DNA of 64,000 nucleotides from an uncultured Akkermansia sp. (GCA_944390825.1 CALXRG010000003.1:107368-171367), one strand, 5' to 3'. Shown: positions 17,337-25,707, numbered from the stretch's first letter. A program made the numbers and translations. The notes: a model not told the origin generated them from the sequence alone.

Positions 17337-17365
17337 AGTATACATAGATGAAAGCTGCAATGCAA
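17337..17365 (-). promoter_or_regulatory. Promoter of tRNA-Leu
   Basis: Minus strand: -35 TTGCAT (17365-17360), 17-bp spacer, -10 TATACT (17342-17337). Confidence 0.8.
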
Positions 17366-17439
17366 GCCTTTTTTGAAGGAAAATGCAGATTTTTTCGACT
17401 TGGGGGCGGAAATGGGGTCAGAGCAGGCAGATTTGCCGG

Positions 17440-17883
17440 TTAGCGGGAGCCGCGTCCCTGGTAGCGGCCGGTAGCGTCGTAATAGTTGACGCCGCTGGGG
17501 CCTTGGGATGCGCGCCCCTGGTAGCGTCCGGTGGCGTCGTAGTAGTTGGTGCCGGAGGGGGTTTGGGTGGAACGCCCCTGGTAGCGGCCGGTGGCGTCGT
17601 AGTAGTTGGTGCCGGAGGGGGTTTGGGTGGAATGGCCCTGGTAGCGTCCGGTGGCGTCGTAGTAGTTGGCACCGGAGGGGGTTTGGGTGGAACGCCCCTG
17701 GTAGCGGCCGGTGGCGTCGTAGTAGTTGGCGCCGGAGGGAGTTTGGGTGACGCGGCCCCGGTAGCCGCCATAGCCGTTGTAGATGTTGGTTGTGGTCTGC
17801 GCTGTAAGGGGGGCAGCGGTGAGGATGAGGGCGCTGAGCGCAAGGGACAGGGTACTCCTGTGGGAATAGATGGGTGTTTTCAT
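17440..17883 (-). CDS. Secreted protein made of five 20-residue repeats
   Basis: A 147-residue protein: signal peptide (residues 1-29, cleavage near PLTAQ), a short linker with NIYNGYGGYRGR, then five tandem copies of a 20-residue unit around PSGxNYYDATGRYQGR. It is rich in Tyr, Gly, Arg and Gln and lacks Cys. No catalytic motif is seen; the repeat may form a beta-strand or surface-binding structure. The frame is open upstream to 18480, but the signal peptide and promoter fix the start at 17883. Confidence 0.75.
   Translation of the reverse strand: MKTPIYSHRSTLSLALSALILTAAPLTAQTTTNIYNGYGGYRGRVTQTPSGANYYDATGRYQGRSTQTPSGANYYDATGRYQGHSTQTPSGTNYYDATGRYQGRSTQTPSGTNYYDATGRYQGRASQGPSGVNYYDATGRYQGRGSR
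17460..17759. repeat. Five direct 60-bp tandem repeats inside the secreted-protein gene
   Basis: Unit boundaries fall at 17460, 17520, 17580, 17640 and 17700. Copies 2-4 are almost identical at DNA level, the outer ones more diverged. The period is a multiple of three, so copy number can change without a frameshift. Confidence 0.9.
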
Positions 17884-17910
17884 GTTAGTGTAGGGGTTGG
17901 GTACGGCGTC

Positions 17911-17939
17911 ATTATGGGATTGCCGTTTTGTTTTGTCAA
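17911..17939 (-). promoter_or_regulatory. Promoter of the repeat-protein gene
   Basis: Minus strand: perfect -35 TTGACA (17939-17934), 17-bp spacer, -10 CATAAT (17916-17911). The leader before ATG 17883 is about 20 nt. Confidence 0.75.
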
Positions 17940-18067
17940 GCCTGAAGAAACAGGTTGACGTGAAAAAAATCAGGTTGAGGTGAAAAATCCGCGGGCTCGC
18001 GGGGGAACCGGACGTGTTGGGACGGCTCTGTTGTGAAAGTGCCGTGGGGAAGTGGGGCGCTTTTTGC

Positions 18068-19402
18068 TCAGCCGGGGCGGACGGAGGTGATGGTGGCTCC
18101 GAGTTCTCCGCTGCCCAGGGTGATGGTGATGGGGTCACCGGGGGTGAGTTCGTCAGCCCGGCGGGCGAGTCGGCCTTCGGGGGTGCGGACGAGGGCGAAG
18201 CCGCGTTCCAGGGCTTGACGGGGGTCGGCGGCGCGGAGTCTGGCTTCGGTTGTTTGCAGGGTTGCCCGGGCTTGGGTGAGCCGGGCGGTGGCTTGTATTT
18301 GGAGTTGGCGGGTGAGGGATTGCAGGCGGTAGCTGGCGGTGCGGAGGGCGTCGGTCGCGGCCCGGGTGCTGAGTTTGGCTTCGAGGAGGTGCAGCCGGGT
18401 GGAGGCGGTGTCGAGTTTGGTGGTGATGGCGTGCTGCAGGTCTTCCTCGGCGATGTCGAGTTTCTGGCTGAAGGGGCCAATGATGGCCTGCGGGTCGCTG
18501 AGTTTGCCTTGCGTGGCGGCTCTGAGCCTTAGTTTTGCGGTTTCCAGTGCGCGGGCAAGGGCTTGGGTGAGCCGGGTGTCGGCCTGGCGGAACCAGGTGT
18601 CGAGGGCAGGGCCGTCCGGTGTGGTGAGTTCAATGGCGGCGGTTGGCGTGGGGGCGCGCAGGTCTGCAACAAAGTCGGCGATGGTGAAGTCGGTTTCGTG
18701 GCCGACTGCAGAGACGATGGGTATCCGGCTGGCGGCAATGGCACGGGCCAGTTGCTCTTCGTTGAAGCACCACAGATCTTCCAAAGATCCTCCGCCTCGA
18801 GCGATGATGAGGTAGTCAACGGGGGGAAGGCCGGAGTCGGCGGTGTTCCAGCGCTGGATGGCCCGGGCAATGCCGAGTTCGGCCCCTTTGCCCTGGACGG
18901 GAACGGGGTAGAGGTAGGCTTGCATCCAGGGGGCTCTTGATTCCAGGCGGTGCCGCATGTCCTGGATGACTGCGCCGGTGGCTGAGGTGATGAGGCCGAC
19001 TGCGGTGGGGTAGGGGGGGATGCGGCGTTTGCGTTCTGCGTCAAAGAGGCCTTCGGCTTCGAGTTTGCGTTTGAGTTGTTCGAATTGCTGCTGCAGGGTG
19101 CCTTTGCCTGCTTCCCGGACGCTGCTGACGATGAATTGCAGTGCTCCCCGACCTTCCCAGACGGTGGCTTTGCCGGTGAGTTCGACTTGGATGCCTTCGC
19201 GCAGTTGTACCCGCTGCATCAGGGCCTGATAGCGGTAGAGGACGCACTGCAGCTGGGCGTTGGTGTCCTTCAGGGTGAAGTAGATGTGCCCGCTGGAGGC
19301 TGTTTTGCATGAGCCGATTTCTCCGCAGACGCTGGCATCGGTGGCTTCTTGCTCGACGGCTTGTTTCAGGCGCAGCAGCAGTTCGGTGACACTGAGTGTC
19401 AT
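18068..19402 (-). CDS. xseA: Exodeoxyribonuclease VII large subunit
   Basis: A 444-residue nuclease subunit that degrades single-stranded DNA to short oligonucleotides together with XseB. The N-terminal OB fold is at about 1-100 (ICGEIGSCKTASSGHIYFTL), followed by the catalytic domain with TSATGAVIQDMRHRL, DYLIIARGGGSLEDLW and SAVGHETDFTIADFVADLRAPTP, and a long coiled-coil C-terminal part. Length matches the family. It starts 36 bp after the small HTH-like gene 19439-19756. xseB is not in the window. Confidence 0.95.
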   Translation of the reverse strand: MTLSVTELLLRLKQAVEQEATDASVCGEIGSCKTASSGHIYFTLKDTNAQLQCVLYRYQALMQRVQLREGIQVELTGKATVWEGRGALQFIVSSVREAGKGTLQQQFEQLKRKLEAEGLFDAERKRRIPPYPTAVGLITSATGAVIQDMRHRLESRAPWMQAYLYPVPVQGKGAELGIARAIQRWNTADSGLPPVDYLIIARGGGSLEDLWCFNEEQLARAIAASRIPIVSAVGHETDFTIADFVADLRAPTPTAAIELTTPDGPALDTWFRQADTRLTQALARALETAKLRLRAATQGKLSDPQAIIGPFSQKLDIAEEDLQHAITTKLDTASTRLHLLEAKLSTRAATDALRTASYRLQSLTRQLQIQATARLTQARATLQTTEARLRAADPRQALERGFALVRTPEGRLARRADELTPGDPITITLGSGELGATITSVRPG

Positions 19403-19438
19403 GGCGGGTCGGTGGCGGGCCGTGGGGCGTTGTTGGGG

Positions 19439-19756
19439 TCAGCTCAGGGTGTCGTTCGGGTCTGTCCAGTCGGGGTTGTAGCCTTTGGCGTAGCTGAAGA
19501 GGTCGCGGTGGATGTATTCGTAGTAGTGCTCTTTCTGCTCGCTTGTGAGGCGGTTCCAGATGGCGACGTTGAGGGCGCGGGCGACTTTCTGCATCATGCT
19601 GAGGGTGAGCCGGCGGCCTTGGCGGGCTTTTTGGACTTGCTTGTGGGTGAGCTGCTCGGTGGAGACGCTGACGAGGTCGTGGTTTTCCAGCTGCCAGTGT
19701 GCCATGATGGTGTCGATGCGCTGGGGGCCGTGGTTGCGTTCGTTTTGTTCGTTCAT
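19439..19756 (-). CDS. Small conserved protein with an XRE-like helix-turn-helix
   Basis: A 105-residue protein. Residues 30-70 (LVSVSTEQLTHKQVQKARQG, then LTLSMMQKVARALNVAIW) fit an XRE-type helix-turn-helix, so DNA binding is possible. The C-terminal 35 residues are acidic and aromatic (EHYYEYIHRDLFSYAKGYNP). The function is unknown. It lies directly upstream of xseA in the same direction. Confidence 0.7.
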   Translation of the reverse strand: MNEQNERNHGPQRIDTIMAHWQLENHDLVSVSTEQLTHKQVQKARQGRRLTLSMMQKVARALNVAIWNRLTSEQKEHYYEYIHRDLFSYAKGYNPDWTDPNDTLS

Positions 19757-19785
19757 TTTAAAGGATACGGTGTATGGTGGGAGTG

Positions 19786-19822
19786 GTCCCGTGCTGCGGG
19801 AAGGTCGCCCGCAGCACGGGAC
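19786..19822. terminator. Strong hairpin after the NlpC/P60 gene
   Basis: A perfect 15-bp GC-rich stem (19786-19800 with 19808-19822) and 7-nt loop sits 17 bp past the stop of the minus-strand NlpC/P60 gene. No T-run follows on either side, so it may terminate weakly or protect the mRNA end. Confidence 0.5.
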
Positions 19823-19838
19823 GCTGCTCTGGGGGCTG

Positions 19839-20369
19839 TTAATAGCCGGGGGCGTGCCGCACGTAGAAGCCTCGGCAGGGGCGCGGTGTGGTGTACCAGC
19901 GCGGGCCGCGGCCGCGGCCGCTCCCGGTGGTGTCGAAGCGCAGACCGCAGACGATCATGAAGACGTGACCGTTTTTACAGTAGACGGTGAACCATTTGCC
20001 ATAGCCGGCTTTGCCCCAGCGGAAGAAGTCGCCGGAGGTGGGGTAGCGCCCGCCCATCATGCCGGCTTCGCGCAGGGCAAAGGCGATGGAGCCTGAGCAG
20101 TCGTAGGCGCTGTCGTGGTGGCGCCCATGCCCGCCGCCGAGGCGGTAGGGTTTGCCGATGAGTTTGTTGGCGGCTCGTATCAAAATCTTCACGCGCTCCG
20201 GTGCTCGTGAGGGGATGGAGGCTCGGCCGTTGGCGAGGAGTTTGGCCGTGTACCCCGGATAGTACACGTATTTGGGCGTGTACGCGTTGTAGGTTTGCCC
20301 CTGTTGCTGACAGCCGCAGAGGAGTAGGGCTGCCAGCAGAAGCAGCAACGTGTGGAGTTTGGAGGTCAT
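19839..20369 (-). CDS. NlpC/P60-type peptidoglycan hydrolase lipoprotein
   Basis: A 176-residue exported protein with a signal peptide ending in LLLCGC, so probably lipid-anchored. The catalytic domain carries the cysteine motif YDCSGSIAFALREAG near residue 90 and a His in NGHVFMIV near 133, the order expected for NlpC/P60 gamma-D-Glu-diamino acid endopeptidases. The C-terminus is Arg/Gly/Pro-rich. The earlier ATG at 20384 overlaps the -10 box and is rejected; ATG 20369 is used. Confidence 0.8.
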   Translation of the reverse strand: MTSKLHTLLLLLAALLLCGCQQQGQTYNAYTPKYVYYPGYTAKLLANGRASIPSRAPERVKILIRAANKLIGKPYRLGGGHGRHHDSAYDCSGSIAFALREAGMMGGRYPTSGDFFRWGKAGYGKWFTVYCKNGHVFMIVCGLRFDTTGSGRGRGPRWYTTPRPCRGFYVRHAPGY

Positions 20370-20382
20370 GGCGGGGAGCCGC

Positions 20383-20410
20383 ATTATAGCAGAGTTCCTA
20401 TCATGTGCAA
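20383..20410 (-). promoter_or_regulatory. Promoter of the NlpC/P60 gene
   Basis: Minus strand: -35 TTGCAC (20410-20405), 16-bp spacer, perfect extended -10 TGC-TATAAT (20388-20383). The leader is about 7 nt. Confidence 0.75.
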
Positions 20411-20537
20411 GTCTTTTGAGGTTCTTTCCCGAGCTTTGATGGGGAGTGTGCCGGAGGGGCCGCGCGCCAGGAAGGGGCTGGACGTGAGGCCGGACCTGCG
20501 GCGTTTTTGCTGCCTGTGCCTGGCGGAAAATACATAA

Positions 20538-20563
20538 GCCGCAGCCCGGTTGCGGGCTGCGGC
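20538..20563 (-). terminator. Terminator of gdhA
   Basis: Perfect 11-bp GC-rich stem with a 4-base loop, 30 bp past the gdhA stop; on the minus strand it is followed by TTATGTATTTTC. Confidence 0.7.
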
Positions 20564-20593
20564 CTGATAAAGTCGGGTTCCGGGATTGCCGGA

Positions 20594-21952
20594 TTAGACA
20601 AGCCCCTGGTCGATCATGGCGTCTGCCACTTTCACGAAGCCGGCGATGTTCGCTCCGGCGACGTAGTTGGTGAAGTCGCCCTGGCTGTCGGGGGAGTATT
20701 CGCGGGCATGCTGGTAGGCGTTGTCGTGGATGTTTTTCATGATGTCGAAGAGCTTGGCATCCACTTCTTCGCGTGTCCAGTTAAGGCGCTGGCTGTTCTG
20801 GGCCATTTCAAGGCCGGAGGTCGCGACGCCACCGGCATTGGCGGCTTTGGCCGGGCCGTAGAGGATTTTGGCCTCGAGGTAGTTGTTGATGCCTTCGAGG
20901 TCGGTGGGCATGTTGGCACCTTCTGCGACGAGTTTGCAGCCGTTTTTGATGAGGGTGGCCGCTTCGGCGCCGTTGATTTCGTTCTGTGTGGCGCAGGGGA
21001 AGGCGCAGTCGCACGGGACGTTCCAGGGGCGCTGGCCTTCGAAGTACTGGGAGCCTTTGAAGGCGGCTGCGTATTCCTTGATGCGGCCGCGGCGGTTGTT
21101 CTTAAGATCCATGACCCAGGCGAGTTTTTCTTCGTTGATGCCTTCGGGGTCGTAGATGTAGCCGTTGGAGTCGGACAGGGTGACGCATTTGCCGCCGAGC
21201 TGGTTGATCTTCTCGACGAGGTACTGCGCGACGTTGCCGGAGCCGGAGGCGACGCAGACCTTGCCGGCGAGTTCATCGCCCTTGGTGGCAAGCATGTTCT
21301 GAGCGAAGTAGACGGTGCCGTAGCCGGTGGCTTCCGGGCGGATCAGGGAGCCGCCCCAGTTGAGGGCTTTGCCGGTGAGAACGCCGGTGAATTCGTTGCG
21401 CAGGCGCTTGTACTGGCCGAAGAGGTAGCCGATTTCGCGGCCGCCTACGCCGATGTCGCCGGCGGGGACATCGGTGTCCGGGCCGATGTGGCGTGACAGT
21501 TCGGTCATGAAGCTCTGGCAGAATCGCATGACTTCGGCGTCGCTCTTGCCTTTGGGGTCAAAATCAGAACCTCCCTTACCACCGCCCATGGCGAGTGTCG
21601 TAAGGGAGTTCTTGAAGATTTGCTCGAAACCAAGGAACTTGAGAATGCCCAGGTTCACCGAGGGGTGGAAGCGCAGTCCTCCTTTGTACGGTCCGATGGC
21701 ACTGTTGAACTCGACGCGGAAGCCGCGGTTGACGTGGATTTTGCCTTGGTCATCCGTCCACGGCACGCGGAAGATGATGGTGCGTTCCGGCTCGGTGATG
21801 CGCTCGAGAATGCAGTTGTCTTCGTATTTTTGGTTGGCGGTGAGTACTGGGGTGATGGTGGAAATCACCTCTTGCACTGCCTGGAGGAACTCAGGCTCAT
21901 TAGCGTTTTTGGCGCGAACCTGATCCAATACTCGTGTTGCGTAGTCTGACAT
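20594..21952 (-). CDS. gdhA: Glutamate dehydrogenase, hexameric (NADP-type)
   Basis: A 452-residue enzyme for reversible amination of 2-oxoglutarate to glutamate, a main entry point of ammonium. Signature segments include YKGGLRFHPSVN, MGGGKGGSDFDPKGKSDAE with the catalytic Lys, VPAGDIGVGGREIGYLFGQY and the nucleotide-binding SGSGNVAQYLVEK. The C-terminus has NAGGVATSGLEMAQNS. Length and motifs fit the NADP-dependent class I family; cofactor choice is inferred from this. The start ATG at 21952 is the usual family start (MSDYATRVLDQVRAK); the open frame extends 20 codons upstream. Confidence 0.96.
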   Translation of the reverse strand: MSDYATRVLDQVRAKNANEPEFLQAVQEVISTITPVLTANQKYEDNCILERITEPERTIIFRVPWTDDQGKIHVNRGFRVEFNSAIGPYKGGLRFHPSVNLGILKFLGFEQIFKNSLTTLAMGGGKGGSDFDPKGKSDAEVMRFCQSFMTELSRHIGPDTDVPAGDIGVGGREIGYLFGQYKRLRNEFTGVLTGKALNWGGSLIRPEATGYGTVYFAQNMLATKGDELAGKVCVASGSGNVAQYLVEKINQLGGKCVTLSDSNGYIYDPEGINEEKLAWVMDLKNNRRGRIKEYAAAFKGSQYFEGQRPWNVPCDCAFPCATQNEINGAEAATLIKNGCKLVAEGANMPTDLEGINNYLEAKILYGPAKAANAGGVATSGLEMAQNSQRLNWTREEVDAKLFDIMKNIHDNAYQHAREYSPDSQGDFTNYVAGANIAGFVKVADAMIDQGLV

Positions 21953-22019
21953 GGTCGTGTTCTGTATTGGTTCTGGAGAAGTACGGTGATGGTGCTTCTC
22001 CAGTGTTAGCACGGGGCGT

Positions 22020-22048
22020 ATTGTAGCAGAAAAATTGCGCCTGAAAAG
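22020..22048 (-). promoter_or_regulatory. Possible promoter of gdhA
   Basis: Minus strand: extended -10 TGC-TACAAT (22025-22020) preceded at 17 bp by a poor -35 (CTTTTC). The leader is about 60 nt. A poor -35 could mean activator control. Confidence 0.5.
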
Positions 22049-22200
22049 AGTTTTTTCGCGTCCGGGGGCTATTTGGTGTAAATTCGGTGTGCTCCGGGTC
22101 GGTGTGGTCAGGGGGCTTCCGTGTCAGTCAGGGGATGATTGCCTGATTGAGTGGTGGTGCCTGTGGCGGTTGCTTGGTTGGCGGCGGGTCTGTTGTCCTG

Positions 22201-22764
22201 TCAGGTGTCGGCGGTTTTGTTGCCAGGGGATGTAGCGGATGATGCTTGGGGCTGGCTGCCGGGCAGGTTGTTTTCGGGAGCGTCCTGGGGAGCGATCTGG
22301 AGTTCGCCTTGGGGAGTGCTTTGGGGGGCACCTGCGAGTTCGCCAGCGAGTTCGCGGACGGCGTCGAGATCGAACAGTTCGCTGGTGATGATGAGGGGGG
22401 CAGGGGTGTCCGGGCTGTAGAAGAGAAGGCGGCAGGTGGCTTGCTCCCGGTCTTCAGAGGTTTCGATTTCCCAGGTGCTGAGGAAGTCCCAGCTGATGCT
22501 GCGCTGTGAGAAGATTGTGCGCCTGTGCACGCCCTGATTGTCGATGGTGATGCGCAGGGTGCAATAGTAGGCGGTCCACAGGAGTCCGGTCAGGCAGGCG
22601 GCGATGGCCAGCACTCGCGCTGCTGTGTTTTCATGGGTGCTGACATACCACGCGCCTGCGGCCAGCAGGGTGACTGCGCTGACGGCGTACAGGGCAGCGT
22701 TGGCGCAGCGGAGGGTGCGTGGCACAAGGGGCGGTACGGGCTTGGCCGTGTTGCGGTCCGGCAT
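22201..22764 (-). CDS. Hypothetical membrane protein with PH-like domain
   Basis: A 187-residue protein with two N-terminal membrane helices (about 24-40 and 48-66), followed by a beta-rich segment from residue 70 (LRITIDNQGVHRRTIFSQ, SISWDFLSTWEIE) that has the look of a bacterial PH domain, then an acidic, Pro/Gln-rich tail. It is the last gene of a four-gene run with two LysM lipoproteins and an L,D-transpeptidase; its start is 11 bp after the transpeptidase stop. The function is unknown. Confidence 0.65.
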   Translation of the reverse strand: MPDRNTAKPVPPLVPRTLRCANAALYAVSAVTLLAAGAWYVSTHENTAARVLAIAACLTGLLWTAYYCTLRITIDNQGVHRRTIFSQRSISWDFLSTWEIETSEDREQATCRLLFYSPDTPAPLIITSELFDLDAVRELAGELAGAPQSTPQGELQIAPQDAPENNLPGSQPQASSATSPGNKTADT

Positions 22765-22775
22765 GGCGGGTTGCC

Positions 22776-23645
22776 TTACGAGGGCAGAATCTTCGGGTTG
22801 GCAATGGGCAGGTCGGTGTAGTCATTGCCGGGTTTGGGCCTGTATTTGACGTCGATGGGTTTGACGTAGCCGCCGCGGCTGTAGTCTTCTACGGCTCGGG
22901 TGACGTAGACGGGCATGCCCATGACGGCGTGGTCAAAGAGTTTGGCGGCTACGGCATAGGGGGTGCGGATGCAGCCGTGTGACAGCCGGCGGCCTGCGAC
23001 AACACGGCCGCCGTGGATGCCGACACCATCGGGGGTCAGGCGCAGCCAGTTGGGCATGCTGGCGCCTTGGAAGCGGTGCCCCTGGGGGATGCCTTTGCCC
23101 AGGTCGGCGTTGGAGTTGCTGACTTTGCCTGAGGCGCTGATGAATTTGCCGTAGCGGTTGGAGTGGTGGTCTTTTTCTTTTTCCAGGATTCGGAAGACGC
23201 CTGTGGGAGTTTCATGCCCGTTGGTGCCTGTGGAGACGGGCCAGTCGAGGGCAACTTGGTTGTTGATGTAGAGGCGTGCGCGTTGCTGCGGGATGCAGAT
23301 GATGATTTTTGAGTTGTCCTTGGTGAGTTGTCCCAGCAGGGCGTCGTTGGAGTAGACGTCCATGGTCTTGGGGTAGGCCGGTTTGGCGACAAAGTGGGCG
23401 TAGGTGCCGGGTTGGTAGGGGTTCCGGTACCCCGGTGCGTTTTTGCCTGGAAGCTCAAGGATGTTGCCCGGGATGCCGCGCGGCTCCTGGGGTACGTAGG
23501 TCACCGGAGTGGTGGCAGTGGCTGCGGTGGGCGTTGCTGTGGTGGTGATGATGGGGCGCGGCGCGGGTTGGAGTTGCGGCCCGGTCGTGGTGCAGGCGGC
23601 GAGGCTGAGAAGCGCCAGAAGGCTGGTTGCGTGGAGAGGTTTCAT
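22776..23645 (-). CDS. L,D-transpeptidase (YkuD) lipoprotein
   Basis: A 289-residue protein with signal peptide and lipobox (LLSLAAC, Cys18). After a Thr/Pro-rich linker, a YkuD domain runs from about 113 to 270: IIICIPQQRARLYINN at its start, a catalytic His in GVGIHGGR and the Cys motif LSHGCIRTP. It would form 3-3 cross-links in peptidoglycan or attach proteins to it. Start and stop overlap the LysM gene upstream as ATGA, so translation is coupled. It is one of three YkuD proteins in the window. Confidence 0.9.
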   Translation of the reverse strand: MKPLHATSLLALLSLAACTTTGPQLQPAPRPIITTTATPTAATATTPVTYVPQEPRGIPGNILELPGKNAPGYRNPYQPGTYAHFVAKPAYPKTMDVYSNDALLGQLTKDNSKIIICIPQQRARLYINNQVALDWPVSTGTNGHETPTGVFRILEKEKDHHSNRYGKFISASGKVSNSNADLGKGIPQGHRFQGASMPNWLRLTPDGVGIHGGRVVAGRRLSHGCIRTPYAVAAKLFDHAVMGMPVYVTRAVEDYSRGGYVKPIDVKYRPKPGNDYTDLPIANPKILPS

Positions 23646-24229
23646 CGTTTGGTTGGGATGTGAAGGGTTTGGCCGATGCGCAGGTGGCTGGCTTGATCTC
23701 CTGTCATGTGGTTGGCCTGCATGAGGGATTGCATGCTGACCCCGAGCCGTCGCGCTATGCTCGAAAGGGTATCCCCGGCCTGAACCGTGTAGGATGAGGC
23801 TGTCGTCCCGGTGCGCGGGGCGGGTGCGTGTGGTGCGGTCACCGTGGTGGTGCCGGCCGGTTGTGTGGCGTGATGTTGGGGGATAACCAGTTGCTGCCCT
23901 ACCTTGATGACGCTGGTGCCGGTCAGGTTGTTGGCCCGGTACAGGTCTGCGAGGGAGAGCTGATGAATGGCGGCGATTTTGCTGAGGGTATCACCGGGTT
24001 GGACGGTGTAGCTGTTCGTTGCGGTGATGTCGTAGCCGTAGGTGGCAGCTGCCGGGGCCACGGATGGGCCGCCGGCGTTGCTGCCTGATTCTACGTATAC
24101 CTGATCCTGCTCCGGCGGCGTGACGCGGTCACGCACCATGGAGACGTCCACTCCTTTATCCGTGATGCGGCAGGAGGGAAGCAGACAGGCGGTGAGGGTC
24201 AGCGCTGTGGTAAGAAGAAGCCGGTGCAT
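23642..24229 (-). CDS. LysM lipoprotein, two LysM domains
   Basis: A 195-residue protein with signal peptide and lipobox-like end CLLPSC (Cys20). Two LysM domains (about 73-117 and 149-193; SYTVQPGDTLSKIA and SYTVQAGDTLSSIA) bind peptidoglycan glycan chains; the linker is Thr/Ala/Pro-rich. No catalytic domain is present. It lies between a second LysM gene and the L,D-transpeptidase gene, so a role in placing the enzyme at the wall is plausible. Confidence 0.88.
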   Translation of the reverse strand: MHRLLLTTALTLTACLLPSCRITDKGVDVSMVRDRVTPPEQDQVYVESGSNAGGPSVAPAAATYGYDITATNSYTVQPGDTLSKIAAIHQLSLADLYRANNLTGTSVIKVGQQLVIPQHHATQPAGTTTVTAPHAPAPRTGTTASSYTVQAGDTLSSIARRLGVSMQSLMQANHMTGDQASHLRIGQTLHIPTKR

Positions 24230-24266
24230 GGCGGGGAAAGGGCCGGAAGGAAGGCCGGTTTTGGGG

Positions 24267-25136
24267 TTACTTGGCCGGGATGGTCAGTTTCTGACCGGGG
24301 ACGATGCGGCGGGCCTTGTCATTGGTGAGGTTGTTGGCCTTCATCACCTGGGCGGTTGATACGCCATGACGGGCTGCGATGGCAGAAATGGTGTCGCCCG
24401 ATTTGACTGTGTAGGTTTTGGCCTTGGAGGATTTGCGGCCGGTGCTGCTCTTGCTGCCTTTCTTGCCGGGTTTGTAGTTTTTCGGGGTGTAGCGCACTTT
24501 GATCGTTTGGCCGGGGTGGATCAGATCACCTTTGATGCCGGAGTCCCGGCGGATTTGGGCCACAGTTGTGCGGCTGCGCTCGGCGATGGTAGAAAGGTTA
24601 TCGCCGGGGCGGACGGTGTAGGTGATGAGCGTCGGCTCGTCAAACTTTTTGGTGGGGCGCTTGCCGGTCTTCTTGGTGGAAGAGGATTTGGTGGAAGCTG
24701 TTTTTTTCGGGCCGGATGTGGAGGCCGAAGGTTTGGTGCCAGGCTTGGGTGAGCTGCCGGCGCTTGTCTTGGGCTGGGTGAGCAGGGGATCGGTGCCTGC
24801 TGCTGCGGTGGTGGTCGTGGTGGCGACAGCGGTGCTGCTTATTTCCACCTGGGTGTCATCCTGCTCGGCCAGGTTGGGATGGTTCTGGCTGGACGAGGGT
24901 GAAGAAGTGCTTGCTGTTGCTTCGGGAATCGGATAGTTGTTGCGGGGGGACTCCGTGGCGGCGATCTGCTCGCCGTCGTCGAGTAGCCAAATCGGGATTT
25001 CCCCGTCGGCTACGGTGTATTCGTTCATCGGTGTGGCTTCCTCGTAACCAAGTCCGTTGTCATCTGTGCTGGAGCACGAAGCGAGCGTCAGGGCCAGGCA
25101 TGCACCCCCGGCAAGCAATAGGTGAGATTTCTTCAT
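24267..25136 (-). CDS. LysM lipoprotein with long basic linker
   Basis: A 289-residue protein with signal peptide and lipobox LTLASC (Cys21). Residues 75-165 are a low-complexity Ser/Thr/Lys/Pro linker. LysM domains lie at about 171-212 (ITYTVRPGDNLSTIAE) and 243-287 (TYTVKSGDTISAIA), joined by a Lys/Ser-rich segment. It should bind peptidoglycan. It is the first gene of the run 25136-22201, with its own promoter. Confidence 0.88.
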   Translation of the reverse strand: MKKSHLLLAGGACLALTLASCSSTDDNGLGYEEATPMNEYTVADGEIPIWLLDDGEQIAATESPRNNYPIPEATASTSSPSSSQNHPNLAEQDDTQVEISSTAVATTTTTAAAGTDPLLTQPKTSAGSSPKPGTKPSASTSGPKKTASTKSSSTKKTGKRPTKKFDEPTLITYTVRPGDNLSTIAERSRTTVAQIRRDSGIKGDLIHPGQTIKVRYTPKNYKPGKKGSKSSTGRKSSKAKTYTVKSGDTISAIAARHGVSTAQVMKANNLTNDKARRIVPGQKLTIPAK

Positions 25137-25145
25137 ACGCGGGGG

Positions 25146-25175
25146 ATTGTATCACGCTGCCTACGCAAAAGGCAA
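25146..25175 (-). promoter_or_regulatory. Promoter of the LysM / L,D-transpeptidase operon
   Basis: Minus strand: -35 TTGCCT (25175-25170), 18-bp spacer, -10 TACAAT (25151-25146), 9 bp before the ATG at 25136. Confidence 0.65.
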
Positions 25176-25237
25176 GTGTAATTCCTGATGCGCGGAGGGG
25201 AAATCGTGTCAGCAGTTGAGGCTGCCGGAAAAAGGCC

Positions 25238-25265
25238 TTGCATGTTTTGGCTCTTCCCCTACAAT
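25238..25265 (+). promoter_or_regulatory. Promoter upstream of the small membrane protein gene
   Basis: -35 TTGCAT (25238-25243), 16-bp spacer, -10 TACAAT (25260-25265). The transcript from about 25272 has an 85-nt leader that contains a short hairpin followed by TATTTTTTAATA (25317-25346). Confidence 0.65.
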
Positions 25266-25316
25266 AGGCGGGTGGGGCAACGGGCTCCTGCCGGCAGATG
25301 TCTGATAACTGGCGGC

Positions 25317-25346
25317 GGCAGTCCCACTGCCTGCTATTTTTTAATA
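25317..25346 (+). terminator. Possible attenuator or terminator in a 5' leader
   Basis: A 5-bp stem GGCAG/CTGCC with a 5-nt loop is followed by TGC-TATTTTTT. It is short for a terminator but ends in a good T-run, 11 bp before the ATG at 25357. Confidence 0.35.
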
Positions 25347-25356
25347 CTGATCTGCT

Positions 25357-25542
25357 ATGTGGCGAGCTAATAAGCCGTTTATCATGATGCTGCTCGCGGG
25401 AATGATCCTGCTGGCGGGGGCCTATTTGTACCTGTCTCCCCGTGATCCTCTGCTGGCTGAGCGTGTGGCGGGTACGGGTTTTTGCCTGTTGTTGTTCGTG
25501 GTGGCGCTGATCACGTATCTTTCCGTGCGGAAGGATTTGTGA
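25357..25542 (+). CDS. Small hypothetical membrane protein
   Basis: A 61-residue open frame with two hydrophobic helices (FIMMLLAGMILLAGAYLYL and TGFCLLLFVVALITYL) separated by a charged loop (SPRDPLLAERV), and a short basic C-terminus (RKDL). The hairpin topology and the promoter at 25238 support it as a real gene. No family is recognised. Confidence 0.5.
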   Translation: MWRANKPFIMMLLAGMILLAGAYLYLSPRDPLLAERVAGTGFCLLLFVVALITYLSVRKDL

Positions 25543-25707
25543 GGTGCTGGGTGCTGCCGGTGTGTGGTGGCACGGTGTCGCTGGTGGCGCGACAGGGGGC
25601 GTCGTGTCCGGCTGTGCTCACGGCGGGAGGGCTGGGCTTTCCTGCGGCTGGAGGGGCGGCGGGGAGTCTGTGCGTCTTGGGGGGTGAGGAGGAAGAAGCT
25701 GCGATTT

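Noticed and set aside
17460..17759. CRISPR-like array
   Set aside because: The units are directly tandem without unique spacers and are in frame with a coding repeat.
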